A stretch of 64,000 bases of DNA from Tyto alba (taxonomy: Eukaryota; Chordata; Aves; Strigiformes; Tytonidae): the NCBI RefSeq assembly GCF_018691265.1, contig NW_024881283.1:5491731-5555730 (forward strand), written 5' to 3'. This document shows positions 33,901-47,600 of the stretch, in pieces. Every line of letters starts with the position of its first letter. Positions within the stretch are counted from its first letter, which is position 1. The translations under genes and the position numbers were made by a program. The notes beneath the pieces were generated by a model that made no database searches, was not told the origin of the DNA, and worked only from the letters and a program-made list of their open reading frames with translations.

Positions 33901-36900
33901 TACTTCACATTTTCTATTTTCTGTGCTCTCTTTACAAGCGACAGCCTGGCGTTTGGAACCTTATTATTAACTATAAAACCCAGTGATTAAATGCAGGAAG
34001 GTTTATTATTATTGAATCAGGACACTTGCTCTATGCTCTCAGTGAGATGAGACATTGCAAGAACCAACAGAGAGCGAAGCTCAACAGTAACAATTCTCCT
34101 TTTCCTGCCCATAACTTTACTTTTTGACTAAGTTGCAGATCTTACATCTTTTATGAGGGAGGGTGAGATAAGGATGCAAACAGTTTAGCAACTTGTTTCT
34201 GTGATCTATCTGCTGAAGAAGTTTCTTTTCTGTGGCAAGACGGATAATGATGCCTGGACTCTTTTGATCCTCTCTGCAAAGGGATTAATTTCATTCTTTA
34301 GTCCTCCTTGCTAGGGATGAAGTAAAAGATGGAGCTACATAGTTTGCTGGGCGGTAAATAAAAGCTCCTAAACTCCAGTCTCCTTATCAAGGAGGAATCC
34401 AGTTAAGGTTATCTGAGAATAAAATGGTCCCATGCCGCCCTGGTTGTGTTTGGGTCCTTTTCCTGACAGCCCTGTCTGCATTACAGGAGAATAATTTGCA
34501 TTCAGTTCTCTTCTTTGACACTTTTCTTGACAGAGTGGCTAAGAAAAACTGGGCCAAAGTAATGTTTTCTTAGCTGTTTTAATCTTGGAGTGGTGAGAAG
34601 CCCTGAGTGGGATCACTGCCATCGCTGTTCCAGGCTGCACCAGGCAGCGGGAGCTGCAGCTCCCAGCCCAGCCCTCCTGCAGTTCCTGGGTCCCTCTTAC
34701 CCTGAGCAATATCAAATACATGTCGCTCATCTCCGTGGAGAAGGACAGCAGCGAGTCCATGCCTCTGATTCAACACAGGATCAGTTCTGGATATTAAAGC
34801 ATGAATATCAGTATGAACATCGTAGGTATGAATATTATTTCTAAGTAGTAGTTTAATTTCCAGCTTGACCTTTACTAGCACAAGGAGTGACCCTTCATCG
34901 CAGTCTTCCTCTGAGTAATAGGGTTACTCTTGTTGGATAGGGCTCAGCTGGGAGAAGCACCTCTACCTTTTGGCCCTACTGAAATAATCATGGGGAGAGA
35001 ATGAATGGTTCCCCAGTAAATTGAAGCCCACGTGTCCCTTGCTAACTCAAAGGACCTGCAACCCATGAATCTTTGTTAAAAGTCATAGTCATTTAAAAAG
35101 CCCTATAAGCCGGTCCCGATGCCAAAGATAGCTTTGCAGAAATGATGATGAATGGAGGTCAAGTCTGAAGCTAACAATGGAGAGGGAGAGGCTGTGGGGG
35201 CAGGTGGCTGTGGCTGCTGCACAGGGGGACCAAGTTTATTAATGCTGCTGCTGCTATTTGCTGTGAAAGGTCCGAGTACCTCCAGCCTCACTGATCTGAA
35301 CGGTCAGTGTTTCTCAATCTACCCTAATCTCAAGGGATCAAACTACCCAGCTCGTCTCTCTAGGGTGGAGGGGGTGGTTGGAGCTGCAAAATACTTACTG
35401 GTATTTAGGTTTTTGCCCTGTGCAGTCTGGCTTCTCAGCTTCAGCAATCACACTTTGTGCCTCTCTGTTTCTCCCACCCAACCTTTCCAGTGTCCACTTT
35501 ATTTCCTCCGGTGATGGCGTTCCAATAAGCTCTGTAGCAGTAGACAACTGAGAAAAGGGACCCTACGTATTTTCCAGCTAAGAAAAGGGTGTGTGTAAGC
35601 TCAGTCCCACACCTGAAGCTCTGCATTAATTCCATCTATATCCCCACCACAGGGAAAAATCAAAATTGTTGTTCACACTCAAACACTGAAAGTCAACCAG
35701 CCCTGAGAAAATGTCTGTAATGAACCAGCCTTTTCATTGTGCTCCCATACATTCACCTACCTGACCTTACAGAGACCTGGAAGTTGCTAGAAATTTCTAA
35801 AAAGGATATTACTCCCCTCTTCCCTGCTGCTGCTGCTTTTTTAACTCTAACATTAGAAAGACTATTATGTTTTGTCACTGTTTTATAAAAATGTCATGGG
35901 CTTGAACACTTACAGTGAGACTTCACGCTATTATTGCAGAAGTGTTTAAAATGTTCTGAGGTGCTTTTAGGTGCCAAAAAAATGTAGTTGACAAAATAAT
36001 AATAAATCCAGATCTAGCTAACACTTTTAATGAACATAAAAGCTGACTGAAGTTCCCTTTACCTCTCCATTCACCCCTGTGATGTCTATCTTTCCTTACT
36101 GCTTTGTTCCATACTAAAGCTGTAATTTAGAAGATCTGAATATCTTTCATGGAAAACAAGGAGAGTTAATTTTTGGAGCTTTCTGAGACTTGTCCTCTGT
36201 AAGTGAACTATGGTACAAAAATCTAATAAAAACTTAGATGTCTTAATTTATAGTAAAGCTTCTGCACACCACTCTGGGAATGTAAAGCAGTCCTGACATC
36301 GTTAATTACGTGCCTCGTTACTGTAAAATCGTCTCATCTTAAGAGAGAACTGGAGTCAAAGTCCTTTTTATTTGTTGGGGTGGGGAGCTGTGTAGATCAG
36401 CTTTAAGCTGGAACGCAGTTCTCCCAGACCAGTCTCTAATCGTCCTGTCATAGCTTGAATATCCGGAGTCCTCTGCTTAAATATTTCCTGCTATCGAGTG
36501 TGATACGATGCAGAGCGGTCGCATCTGAGTTGTAACAAAAGAAACTCATGTTGAGCATTCGAGTGTCATTACGGAGGTGGAAACCGCAGATCCCTGCAGT
36601 ACGGCTCCGAAGGCATTTCTCTGGCTGCCATTAAGGGGGCTTGAAATTACATGTTCAAAATTCAGAAGAACATGCAGTTTTTTATTTTTACTTTACAGTA
36701 TGATTAATAACTCTAGGAACAAGTTTTTAAGCTTGATCTCCAGATGGAAGAATATTAAAAATATTGATTTATTGTGGCTTCTTGTGTGAACTTTGCTCAA
36801 ATTGGACTGCTGAGCTGCTTGAGCCAATTTTGCTGTCAGCATGGTCACTCAGTCCATGAGTCTTAGCGCTTCTGCTGTGAACTGTCTCCCTGTAGCACTT

Positions 36901-38600
36901 TGGGGAAAATATCAGTTCTTTGCAATGTTTGAGGATTTTAAAAACAATATAAGGAAAATCCCTCTCACACGTATGGGAACTGTCAGTCACAGTATGTCTG
37001 CGAAATCCAACTGCAGACATAAGGACACTAGCTCTGACTTCTTAAAAAAAAAAAAAAAAACAAAAAACCACACAACAAAAAGAAAACAAACAAAGAAAAA
37101 ACAAAACCCTAAAAATCTTCATTTGCTTGGAAGAAAGAAAAAGCTATCTAGGACCTAAATCACTGTCATTTGTTAAATCTGCTCAGGGCTGTGTCCTCAG
37201 CTGGTGCCAGTTAAAGTCCCACGCACCCAGATTAACTTGCAGTAATTCAAGAGGAAGATCTTTAATTAAGCAGAAAATCATGATCATAAAACTCTGTTCC
37301 TATATATACCTATTTTATCCTAGCCTCATCTGCACATGTGACGGTGTCCTAGAAAGTCTTTAGTCACTAAAATTAAAAAAATACTTCCAATAGGTGTTTT
37401 AATGAGCTTTAAACACTGTTGTAAAAATTTCTTCACTGATCAGCATCTTTTGTTCTCAGGAATGTATTAAGTTGGGGACCTCAGGAAGATGTCTGGTCCC
37501 CTCTCCTGCCCCACCAGCCTCTGCAGCCCAGCTCTGTGGGAGCCCAGGCCATGGGAATCTGCCGCCTCTTCAGAAAACACATTTTGGTGCCCCCCTGTCC
37601 CTAGCCTTCAGAAAGTTTTCCAATGTCTGAGCTGGTTTTCTTCCCGCCGTCTCGGCACATTCTTATTATTTCTACCCTGGGCATCAGAAACTGTTATTAC
37701 CTTGTTCATATGAATACCAGTTGGTGCTTCTGTAATGTCAGAAAAACTCCCCGTGTTGTTTTCAGATGGAGAGCAGGAAGAGCTTCTGGCTAAGGCCCAG
37801 CTCAGGACCCAGGTGTGAAAATGAACAGCGGTTCAGGACCGAAGCACCTCTAGTTCTTGGTGGGAGGTGAAAGGCAATGGTCTCTTCCAGGCGTGATTCT
37901 CTGCAGCTGCTCCTTCCCTCTTCTCAATAGGTTGGTGGTAATTAATCAAATATATTGTTCTTCTTTGCCCCAGAGCAGTGTCTTTCCTCCACAGACTTCC
38001 CTTTTCTAATTTTCCTTCAGTTCTTCATCACATTCAGCCTGGAGTGAACACCTCAAAGAGTTTATCATCTGAGCCTGTTGGGGTACTGGGGCAAAGCCTG
38101 CCCCTCTGTAACAGAATAAATCCCATAAAACCAGTGAGATAAATGGGAGAGCTAACCAGTGATGGCCCTGGGTCCCCACTGTGTGGAGAGCTGAAGTCCC
38201 ACCACGATGAGGGATGATGCTGGAGCCAGCTCCAACGTCTGGTGAAGCCTGACCCAGCCCGGGGGCAGGGGGGAGGAGGACTGGAGACCCCAGGTTTAGC
38301 AAGTCTCACGCTCTTCTTGCCCAGTTGCACTATCTTCTGGGATCTCCCTGTCCGTCAGGCAGGTGGAGGAATCCCCCTGCAGATGAACAGGGACGGGCCA
38401 CCACGGTCGGCTGCTCCGATTCCAGCAGGACGCTGATCGGAAGGATGTGGGCCTGGTGTAAATGCCAGACTGAACTGTGGACCACCAGCACGTGCCTCAA
38501 GCGTATTTCTCCCACCATAAATAAAAGTAGCACCAATAGCCCAGGAAGCTTTTCAGAGGATGAAAGAAAGAATGGGTAAAGCAATTACAGAAAAAGGCGA
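30951..38600. other. non-coding stretch
   Basis: No supported gene. Long frames such as 31761-32231 (minus, 156 codons) and 35152-35514 (plus, 120 codons) have no recognisable domain and no convincing splice context. AT-rich sequence dominates 32560-33480, and a low-complexity A tract sits at 37044-37115. At 36193 a donor-like CTCT|GTAAGTGAA stands alone. Confidence 0.5.
37044..37115. repeat. A-rich low-complexity tract
   Basis: A 17-base A run (37044-37060) is followed by A-rich sequence with scattered C, a common simple pattern in bird DNA. No AATAAA precedes it, so a retrocopy tail is not supported. Confidence 0.85.
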
Positions 38601-38960
38601 ATTAAAGTATTAGTGCTTGAAGGGCTCCTTATTTTTTTCCCCTCTTCTCTTTGAATTACTTTTCATTTCGCTCTTAATTTGCTTACATCCGATTACAGCC
38701 CGGTCATCTGCCAGCAAGTGACAATCGCACTCGGGCACGGGGCGCTGCCGTGGGGGTGGACGCCGTCCGCGGGGCGGGGGGCACGGGGAGAGCTGTATTT
38801 CACCCGATTATCAGCAGCGTGCTTTAATTTCCCCAGCACATTGCTGTTAATCTGGATGTAGGCAGGGGATTGCAAAAATATAAAACAAAATTAAAGCCTA
38901 AAAAGCTAGCCGTGTGATAATGAATGAGATACTGCTGACCCGTGGGCTTTCTCTCTCTTC
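38601..38960. promoter_or_regulatory. CpG-dense core with AT-rich homeodomain-type flanks
   Basis: About 16 CpG dinucleotides lie between 38669 and 38820, including CCGTCCGCGGGGCGGGG near 38763. On both sides are AT-rich words: CTCTTAATTTGCTTACAT near 38670 on the left, then CCGATTATCAGCAGCG, CTTTAATTTCCCC and GCTGTTAATCTGG on the right. This mixture is unlike the surrounding DNA. It is what many developmental CpG-containing enhancers or small promoters look like. No open frame or TATA box supports a gene start. Function is inference. Confidence 0.35.
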
Positions 38961-39526
38961 TGGATAATTACAGAGGAATAACTGTATAAATCTTAGTTGG
39001 ATTTCCTGCTCCTTTTTCTCTTGGAAATGGATGGCTCTGTTGTGTTTCTGTTCCCCAGGCTGGAGGATTGTTTTAATTTAAATGCAACTTTACGACGCTT
39101 TGCTGCTGTAGCAAGTAGAATTAAAAAAAAAAACCCCACACCAAACAACAAAGAAAGAAAAGAGAGTGAAGCTTTTAGTTAACTTAGTCGTTTATCATCG
39201 TGGCTGGTAACTGCTGTTCTCGTGTCTGAACTGCAATTTGTTACACTGCCTAAATGCAGTTCCCAGCAAGCTCTTGCCAAAGGGTTTGGATTTCCTCTCT
39301 TCTTTGGCTTTCTCTCTGGTGCAAACTCCCCAGACTGTCTCTTCTGGTTGATCGATGATTTGGGGGGACAGCAAGCTGGCACACCCTGTCCCATTGCAGC
39401 TGAGCGTGTCTTTACACAGCGGTGAGCTTTGTGCTTTTCTGTTGTTCACCTGGGTTTGGGAGATCACAGCCACCTCCCATCAACCAGGCGGGCAGAGACA
39501 GGGCTTACACCGAGGCTGGTGCAAAT

Positions 39527-39548
39527 GGGGGGGGGGGGGGGCGGGGGG
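39527..39548. repeat. poly(G) run with G-quadruplex potential
   Basis: Fifteen G, one C, then six G on the plus strand. Such a run can fold into a G-quadruplex and is prone to sequencing length error. Confidence 0.8.
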
Positions 39549-42500
39549 CTTCTCCATAGTGGTCATAAAAGAAATGGTACTTGGGTTTTCTCTTCTGGAA
39601 TTTGGTAATTATATTTGATCTTTTAATAACAATGTTAGGCAGTGAGGATTCAACACCTACCTTGTACTGGTGTCTCTCACCCAATGTTTCATCACTATTA
39701 TATGTAATATATTTAATATATTTTAATAGAGTATATATACTTTCATCTTCTGTTTTAGCCCAGCTTTGCAAGTAATTGCAGTCACTCCTGACCTCAAAGT
39801 ATCTCCCATAAATCTGTTAAGGAAAAACCTTTGGACTTCTTGCAATGTTCCTTATTAAGACTAAAAATTGTAGAGGCTGCTCTGCAGCCCTTTGCCTCCT
39901 CTCAGCAGGCTACGTGTTACCCACAGAGACCTTTTCCCCTGGCCCCAAGAGGGGAAGACAAATACTGTAATCAGGTGCAGGATGAACCTGGGGCATAAAA
40001 CAGCACCTCTTCATATAGGATTTGTTGTGGAGCGCTGCTGCAGGCAGTGCTCATCCACTTATGCCCTGTTAGGGATTTCTGGGCAGTTTTACTGCAAACT
40101 GCTAATTTTAAGTGCAACTTGCTCAGGAAGACACAGGAGGGTGAGTGCAACAGGATCCTGACGAGGCTTTGGCAGCTGGGAAATGCAGAAGTGGATTGCA
40201 ACTGGGATGCTGGGAGGAGAGAGTAACACAAAAATGCCAGAGAACGTGGGATTTTGGTGAGCATCAGATGGAATTTGTTTGCAGGCTGCATGCAGACTAA
40301 AGCCCACTCAGATGGCAAGGCTGACCAACAGTAATGCTTTCAGCTTCATCTCCCTGAGGATTTTAGGTTCGCAGCAGTGTGTGTTTGCCTTACGCTGTGC
40401 AGATGAAGCTGCCTTCAGGCTCTGGCACCCAAGGCCATGGCTCAAGGCAAGTCCATTATGTATGGCCTGGCCTGAATTACCTGCTTTGAGATCAGATTAA
40501 ATTGCATTAAACCCCAGCGTAGGCACTCTTCAGAGTGCTCTAATTCAGTGTATCTTCAGATTCAGCATTAAAATAAGTCAAATTAGTGCTGTTCTGATTC
40601 TGAATAAAAAAGTAGCTATGAGGGGCCTTAATGTAGTTTGAGTAACCACTTTGAATTTACACCTTTAATTCATTTAAATTTTGAAGGTGCTTAAAAGCAT
40701 GTCTACATATCATTTGTGAGTACTTTCCTTATCTAGGATACCATAGCTGATGGAAAAAAATTGGGTACAGGTTGGATAGGAGAGGTTGGATAAAGGGTTG
40801 TTTTTGTGGTGCTGTCAAGTTTTATTTTAAATTGCTTTAGGGTGTTTTCTTGATTTTTTTGAGTTAAAAGTTTCTTATTAAAGCAAAATGAAGTGCTAGT
40901 ACTTCTGGTCTAAGCAACTGCAGAGGAAGACTTTGTATTACGTACATATATCTATGAATATGCTGTAGAATCTCTAAAAGCAGATCACAATTTTTTTAAG
41001 CATTTGAGTCTAAGCTTATTTCTTGACTGTGAGGAACATAACCAGGTTTTCTGAACAGAGGCCCCTAAACTCTGTTTTTTACCTCTCTCCATAAAGATGA
41101 AAGTTCTTGTATTTCCATGTACTGAAAAGGCTAAGTATTTTTAAAAAGCTCTTCGTAATCCTTACACAGGCTTCTGTTTTCTGCAGAACTTCCCACCCAA
41201 TCAATATGACCAGATTCTGCTTAATTAACAACATTGAACCAAAAAGCCAGGATCATCCCAGACTGGGTGGTAACTTTTTGCAGATGACTGAGGGGAGCTT
41301 CTGCTGATGGAGGCGTTCCAGCTCCCACTTCCACTCCTAAACAAACACAACAAAGGCTGTAATTTCTCGTTTCCTAACAATATTCTGTCTGCATCAGCAG
41401 CTGAAGTTCTGTCTGTGAAACATCCAGAACCTGTTCATTGCATTTAAAAGATAACCATTTGCTCGCATGGAGAATAGAAGTCTGTGTTTGAATAAGGAAA
41501 AGCTACTTATATAATCCATTAGCAAGCTGCTGGTCTGCAGTTTCTTGGTAATAAGATAAAGAGCAAGCATGGAACACCTTTCCCACAGTAACTGCAAATG
41601 CTCCCATGTGTTCTTCCCTCTTAAATTATATTTGCTTGTTGCTGATGGGAGAATAACACCCTGTTAGTAAGGAAAACCTGAAGAAGCCATGAAGGGCAGC
41701 AATATCCAGGGCTGAGGGCCTCAGAGGAACTGCACCTGGGCTCCTTTTTGGGGAAGGGAGGAAAAAAAAAAGGTATGATTTGCAGAGTCCAGGCATAGGA
41801 ACCCTTTCCTGACATGCTGCTAAAGGTCTCCAAGCAGGAAAGACTCTTTTCTGTATCTTCTGACCCAGCAACCTGATTAGATCCAAAGCCTTCTTCAGAG
41901 CTGAAAGATTTCCCTCTTCTTTCCATTCTTATAGGCAAATCTGTCAGGTCCAGCTGATTATTTCTTTTCTTCCATGAATCTTTTTCTGGATGAGTTCATC
42001 TATTTAAAAGCTATGTTGTCTTATTTACTACAGAAACAAGAACGCTTTATCTAAAGATGAATGCTACATGTGAAGGGAAGGAAGACCACTGTCTGTCTTG
42101 TGAAAAAACTCTTCTCTTCCATTATCTCTCCTTAAAGCCTTCTATTTCTTTTTAGCCTCCTGACTAGCTGCCTCTGAGAATATCGTGCTGCTTCTGTAGG
42201 GAGTCTCTTGGCCAGGAGCATGTTCCATCCTTCAAGCAATAAGCCAGAGAATTGAGCAAAAGAGCATCTCTAGAAAATTATTTTTCTTTTTCCTTGACCT
42301 AGACTTGCATTGCGTGCAGCAAAGTTGAACGGTCTCCTGAAGGTAGTAAAATATTCATTTTCCAGCTTTCTCTTGCCCATTCCCTGTCCCTAGTCTGGGT
42401 CCTTGACTCCTTGCTCAGTTTGGATCCAATCCAGCTTTAGTTGAGCTGAGCCTAGAAGCCGGGCCTACAGCTTTAGCGCTATGGACGCGCTTTGAGGTTA

Positions 42501-44479
42501 CAGCCCGCTGCCTCCTCCAGGACAAGGGACTTGCTAGCCCACCCTGGCCCCAGGAGTGGTTCTGGCTGTTAGAGGCTCCACAGTAAACCAGGCACCCCCT
42601 CCTCTTGGGGCCACTTCTGATAGCTGGTGCACACCACCAGACACCTCGCATCGGGTGTCAGCTGAAATTGCCCCTGACTTTGGGGAGCTGAGGGGCAATA
42701 CAGATTTTCGTAAAAGTGAGCAGCTTTTGCATACTAGTATCTGCTTCAGTTTCCTCACGGTTCTTTGGCAATTTTGGGGGATTCCGTGTTTTTGTGGGGC
42801 CATCCAACTCCAGGGCAGCCTTTGCTTCCCAGTTCATGGCATCTCAGCAGTCTAATGCCTCCAATTCTGATGGCTTCACCCATAGGAGATGTTTCCCAAC
42901 TACTCCATCAAATCTCCCTTTTTCTCTCCCCTCTCCACTTGACTGTAATTTAGCTTTAAAATATACTGATGTTTTGTTCTAGGGATACTGTGGCTTCGTA
43001 TCCTTCTGGTGTTGGTGTCCTTTCTGACCAACTACCCTCCTTCATGTCAGCAGTGATCTGATAGGGCAGAGTCATTAAAAAATTAATGGTGCATTTTCTA
43101 TGATGTGTAGCTTCCTTCAAGCAAAGGTTTTCACAGGGTCTCTGCCAGCCTGTGACTGATGTATTGCTCCACAGAAGTTAGAGTGATGCATGGATTTCCT
43201 CGAGCAGAGTGCCATCAGCTTGTCCCACCCTTGGCTGCACATCTGAAGGGACATGAACCTGCCAGGGAAGTGATTTTCCTTGTGCTCCTCAGTAACCAGT
43301 GGAGACACAAAAAGCTCTTAAGAGTTTGGAGATGGGAAGGAGCATCTGAGATAGGTGGCAGTTTCCAAGTACTAGGAGCCTGGCACCACTTTGTTAGAGA
43401 AGCTAACAGGAAGGGCAGAGCATGAGATATCAGATGTGATCTGGGGTGGACCAGCATCTGCTTTAGATGGGTAATTCAGGAAGGTGTGGGGAGAAATCCA
43501 CCCACTTCCAGGTTCTCTGTGGCAGCTTTCCCATCTCTCATTCCCAGACTCTTCATCATCTGAGTCTGGTGATGAGGAAAGCAGATGAGACAAAAACATT
43601 TATTTCAAAAAATCTGGGAAACACTGCCCTTCTGGAACCTGTCATACTGTTGAGCTACATGATGCTACAGAACAAGGTCCTCTAATTTCTGCTTCCCTGG
43701 GACAAACATATAAAGGCTGTAGCTGGTGGGTGAAGGGGAAGAAGGTTTCTCTGTTTCATCTTGCAGCCATCCTTGAGCCCCCTTAGGTTAGATACAATTC
43801 AATCTCCAGTTTAAAGGCAGCTTTGGAAAACTTTCCCACAGATGCTTGCAGCCAAGATTGCTTCAAATCCACTATGTCCCACTTCATTTCACATAATTAG
43901 GATCTGTGACTTCCTTGACCTGACTCTTTGTGTCTTGAAATGAGATTTTTCAAAGCAGCAACCCACCAAGGAGAAATTGAAAGCAAACTGATTATCCATG
44001 TGGGATGGCTCTGACCTCCTGGTATTAAAGGATTGACCAACTTCTTGCTAAATTCACTTAATCTTCCTTATTCCCCCCTCTCACTTTTTTAAAAAATAAA
44101 AGGTCTTGTACTTAAGGAGAAATACAAATCCACTTACGTATTCAGCACCCACCTTCTCTTTACTTATTGTAATCACTCTTGCATCCTGTGATCCTGAATC
44201 AGGTCTGAACTAAGAGGAAAGGGCAGAGCTGGGTATCAACTACAGGTGCAAAAATGTTGGGCTTGAATCAGACCAAAGAGTCTCCCACGCTGCAGCAAAA
44301 CCAGCAGCAAACTTAGGGCAAGGAGAAAATGGAAGAGTTCCCAGCTGAGGAGGGTCTTATGTGGGTGCAAAGCCACCCTTTCGGGGAACTAGAGAGAACA
44401 GCAGAGGCTGAGCTTCTAGGGGCAATGAAGCAAAACCTTCTGGCTCAGGTAAAGACCCAAGATGTAAGGAACATGTGAT

Positions 44480-44532
44480 TTCTTTTGATCTGACCTTAGG
44501 CAAATTAACTGGCAGTTCTGTCTTCATGTGGG
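44480..44532 (-). mobile_element. possible MIR fragment, reverse orientation
   Basis: ATCTGACCTTAGGCAAATTAAC resembles the complement of the MIR segment that contains the AAGTGACTTGCCCAAGGTCA block. Only about 50 bases can be placed, so the call is weak. Confidence 0.3.
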
Positions 44533-44594
44533 AGACTATGAGCCTCGACTATTTGACCCTTTTCTCGTGTTCCTCTGCTGCCTCACTGTTTACA

Positions 44595-44665
44595 TCGCCA
44601 GAGTTGGCAAGGCAGTGACCTGCCCAGGCACACGTGGGGCTGTGAGCCCAGGTTTGTGCACCACA
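44595..44665 (+). mobile_element. possible MIR fragment
   Basis: GGCAGTGACCTGCCCAGGCA followed by CACGTGGGGCTGTGAGCCCAG resembles the MIR core GTGACTTGCCCAAGGTCACACAG and the following GAGCCC..GG block. It is short and divergent. It could be chance or part of another old tRNA-derived SINE. Confidence 0.35.
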
Positions 44666-47600
44666 GCTGAAGGTTGTACCTTTTAGGAGCACTGCACCAA
44701 AAAGAGCTTTACTGAGAAATGGGGAGCACCCTCGGGTGACAGGCTGCGGCTCAGCGCTGGGAATGGGGAGCTTTGCTCACTCATGTTTTCCTCTAGCCTT
44801 CCGAGCCCTCAGACTGGGGGCTAGTGTGTACAGGGACTTGGACACCTTCCTGAAATCTGCCTTTCTATACTTCCTGCAGACACAGAAAAGAAATATGTCA
44901 AGCATATTACCTAAAATTAGCAGCAGCAGCAGTTTATGTTGCATATAAAATTAATCTGATTGGATTTTAAAGAGAGAGGCTTATAGCAAACAAGGCTGGG
45001 GCTGTTTACAAACCTCACTGCAATATAATTATATTTTTCAGCATGAGTTGAGAGCTACAAGAGTGGCTGGTCCAGTGGCAGCTTTATTATATTCAGCAAG
45101 TCCTAATGAATAGGGACCAGATTGTAAAATATTGTATATTTTTATTGTTATTCATGCAGGTGAGAGTTTTGCAGCAAGGAGGTCACTGGCTTTATTGCTC
45201 TAGGTTCTTGGGGAAGAGACAGCTACATTGCCAAGATTCAGAAATGAGCTGCTGCCAAGGCAAAGGAGGAGAGACAGGTCTGCTCCAGCCTGAGGTTCAT
45301 TGTTTGAGGGCAGGGGAGGTGCCATAGGGATGAATGTGACCTGAAGGTCACCTTGGACCAATTTCATGCCCTGTGCAACTCCGTGGGCTTCCCAGCTGAG
45401 CTGTGCTGCTGCTGCTGACCATAACTCCATCCCACAGTGTTCCAGCAGCCCGCTGGCCATCGCCTGGAGCTCTGGGCTGTGAGCTTGCAACTCCTCAGCT
45501 GCCCTGGTGTTTTACTGGTCGTACACCCTGATGTTTCCACTGTGCTGTCTGTCAGGTGGGACAAGATACAACCCGTTTTTCCCCAGGGAGAGCGTGGCCC
45601 TAGGGCAAACCACACCAGTTTGGCCCTTTAGATCACAACTGCAATTGGAAGCGGGAAGGATTTGGTAACAATCTGTTGGTGACCCCCCCATGACGGGCAG
45701 GATGAAATCGGGGGACAAATTCTGTGCTGTGGTTCTCCCCGCCTGCGACTCCGTATGTGGGGGGGTGTGTGCACCTTAGAGCAATTCTCTATGGTTGAAT
45801 TTCCAGGAGAGAAATCGTGACAGGGGAGAGAAATTTCAGTGTTTGCTGTTCCTTGCTGGCTTGCGTGCAGTCTGGAGAGGTGTTTATTCCAGTTTGACCT
45901 GTATCGAGAGAACCTGGGGAGGGTAGAGCCTTGGGCAAGCAAATGTTCAGGTATTTCTTACAACCTTCTGACAGTTGCTGAAAGAGTAGCAAACATATAT
46001 ACACAGGGATTACAGGTAAAATGCAAGCTGCAAATATACACACACATAAAATTGTGCTTGTCTACATTTTATTTTTGTTTTAATGAGTGTTAATAATAAA
46101 GTGGTAGATGATCACAAAGGTTTTCTTCCTCAGGTGTTAAAATGAGAAGCAATTAAGGCTGTTAAAAGTTGCCATGGTGGCAGAATAAAGATGGTTTGGG
46201 GAGGTGAGTTGTTTTTTCAGTCTGATATCAGAAATTGCTTCTTCATTACTCTCATTTGCCAGAGCTGGGACAGTTTTATATCTGCGCAACAGAACAGCGA
46301 GCAACCGTTGTGTATATGGACACACTTTGTACTGTTTACTGGGGCTGGGGACGCCGGTGAGAGCCATGGCTGCAGGATGGATGCCCACGTGGGTGTAGGG
46401 ATGAGGAGCGGGACCCCGGGGGGTTGGGGGGGTTTGAGATGGCCCTTTCCTGGCTGCCACCCACCCAGCATGGTGTAGGGACAGGCCTCTGGTCTGGGGA
46501 TGAGGTTCCCACGTGGCTCCAGACATACTCATCCAGAAGCCATGTTAGATATGCACAGAATTACAAAATAGTGGTTTTCTGTGTTTTTTTTTTTCTTTTT
46601 TTTTCCTCCAAACTGTTTTCAAGATATCAGATTCAACTGGGTGGAGTTTGTATTAATTTAAAAATAAGTTATTTGCCAAGGAGCTTTTGAAGGACTAGGT
46701 CTAGGTCTTCGAGCTGGCTCAGGGGCTAAGGAGTGAAGGGCTTTGAGTTCTATGTAACTAGAAGATCCAGTTTCTTGCTGCATAATACCTTCCCTGCCAA
46801 ACTAGGAATTCAGCAAGTTGGCTTCAGTACTGACTGGAAGCTTTTTGTGGGTGACTCTGTTACCCAAGACTTTGGCTTTGCAGTCAGGGTAGTGGGGCAA
46901 AATGAGATGCGGTCTTAGACCAGCAATTGATTGTCTGACTGATACCAGGCAAGTTTCCCAGCCTGAGCTCTCTGTAATTCCTGAGGTTGTACCTCTATGC
47001 AAGTCTAAGCTGATCTAATGATGGGTGCTGTTGTCCCACTCTGCCGACACATTTCCTTCTGGCACAAGCTTTCCATCCAAAGCAGTTTCAGCTCACTAAA
47101 TTATCAGGAAACCAGTCTGACAGAGTGGTGGATGGTTTGTGATGGTTGGTGGGGCTGGGAGGACAGTCCTGTCAGCCAGCTCTGCAGGGGGATAGAGCAA
47201 AACAACACGCTTGGGGAGCCGGCTCCATCAGTCCAGCAACTTCAAAGGAGATTAGTTGATAAGCTGGACTTCAGAAATTGAACTAGTCATCCTAGGCTGG
47301 ACAGGCCTCTCCAGAGAGCTATTGCTGTAATGTTAAGACAAATGTTAACAACGGGTCAGAATTGCCCTCTAGCTGTCCTTATTTCTCTCCATTAACTACA
47401 GAGAGATGCACGTTAACTAGCTCAGTCTTAAAAATTAAACTTTAAAATGGCCCAAAACCAGGCAGGGTGAACCTCTCCAGGAGGATCCAGCATTTGTGAC
47501 TTTGCTGCTGAAAAATGGCTCCACTTTTCACAACTGTCACAGAAATCCCTTCCTTAGCTCACTAAATCCACAGTCTTCAGATGTGGGTTTTGGCATGACA

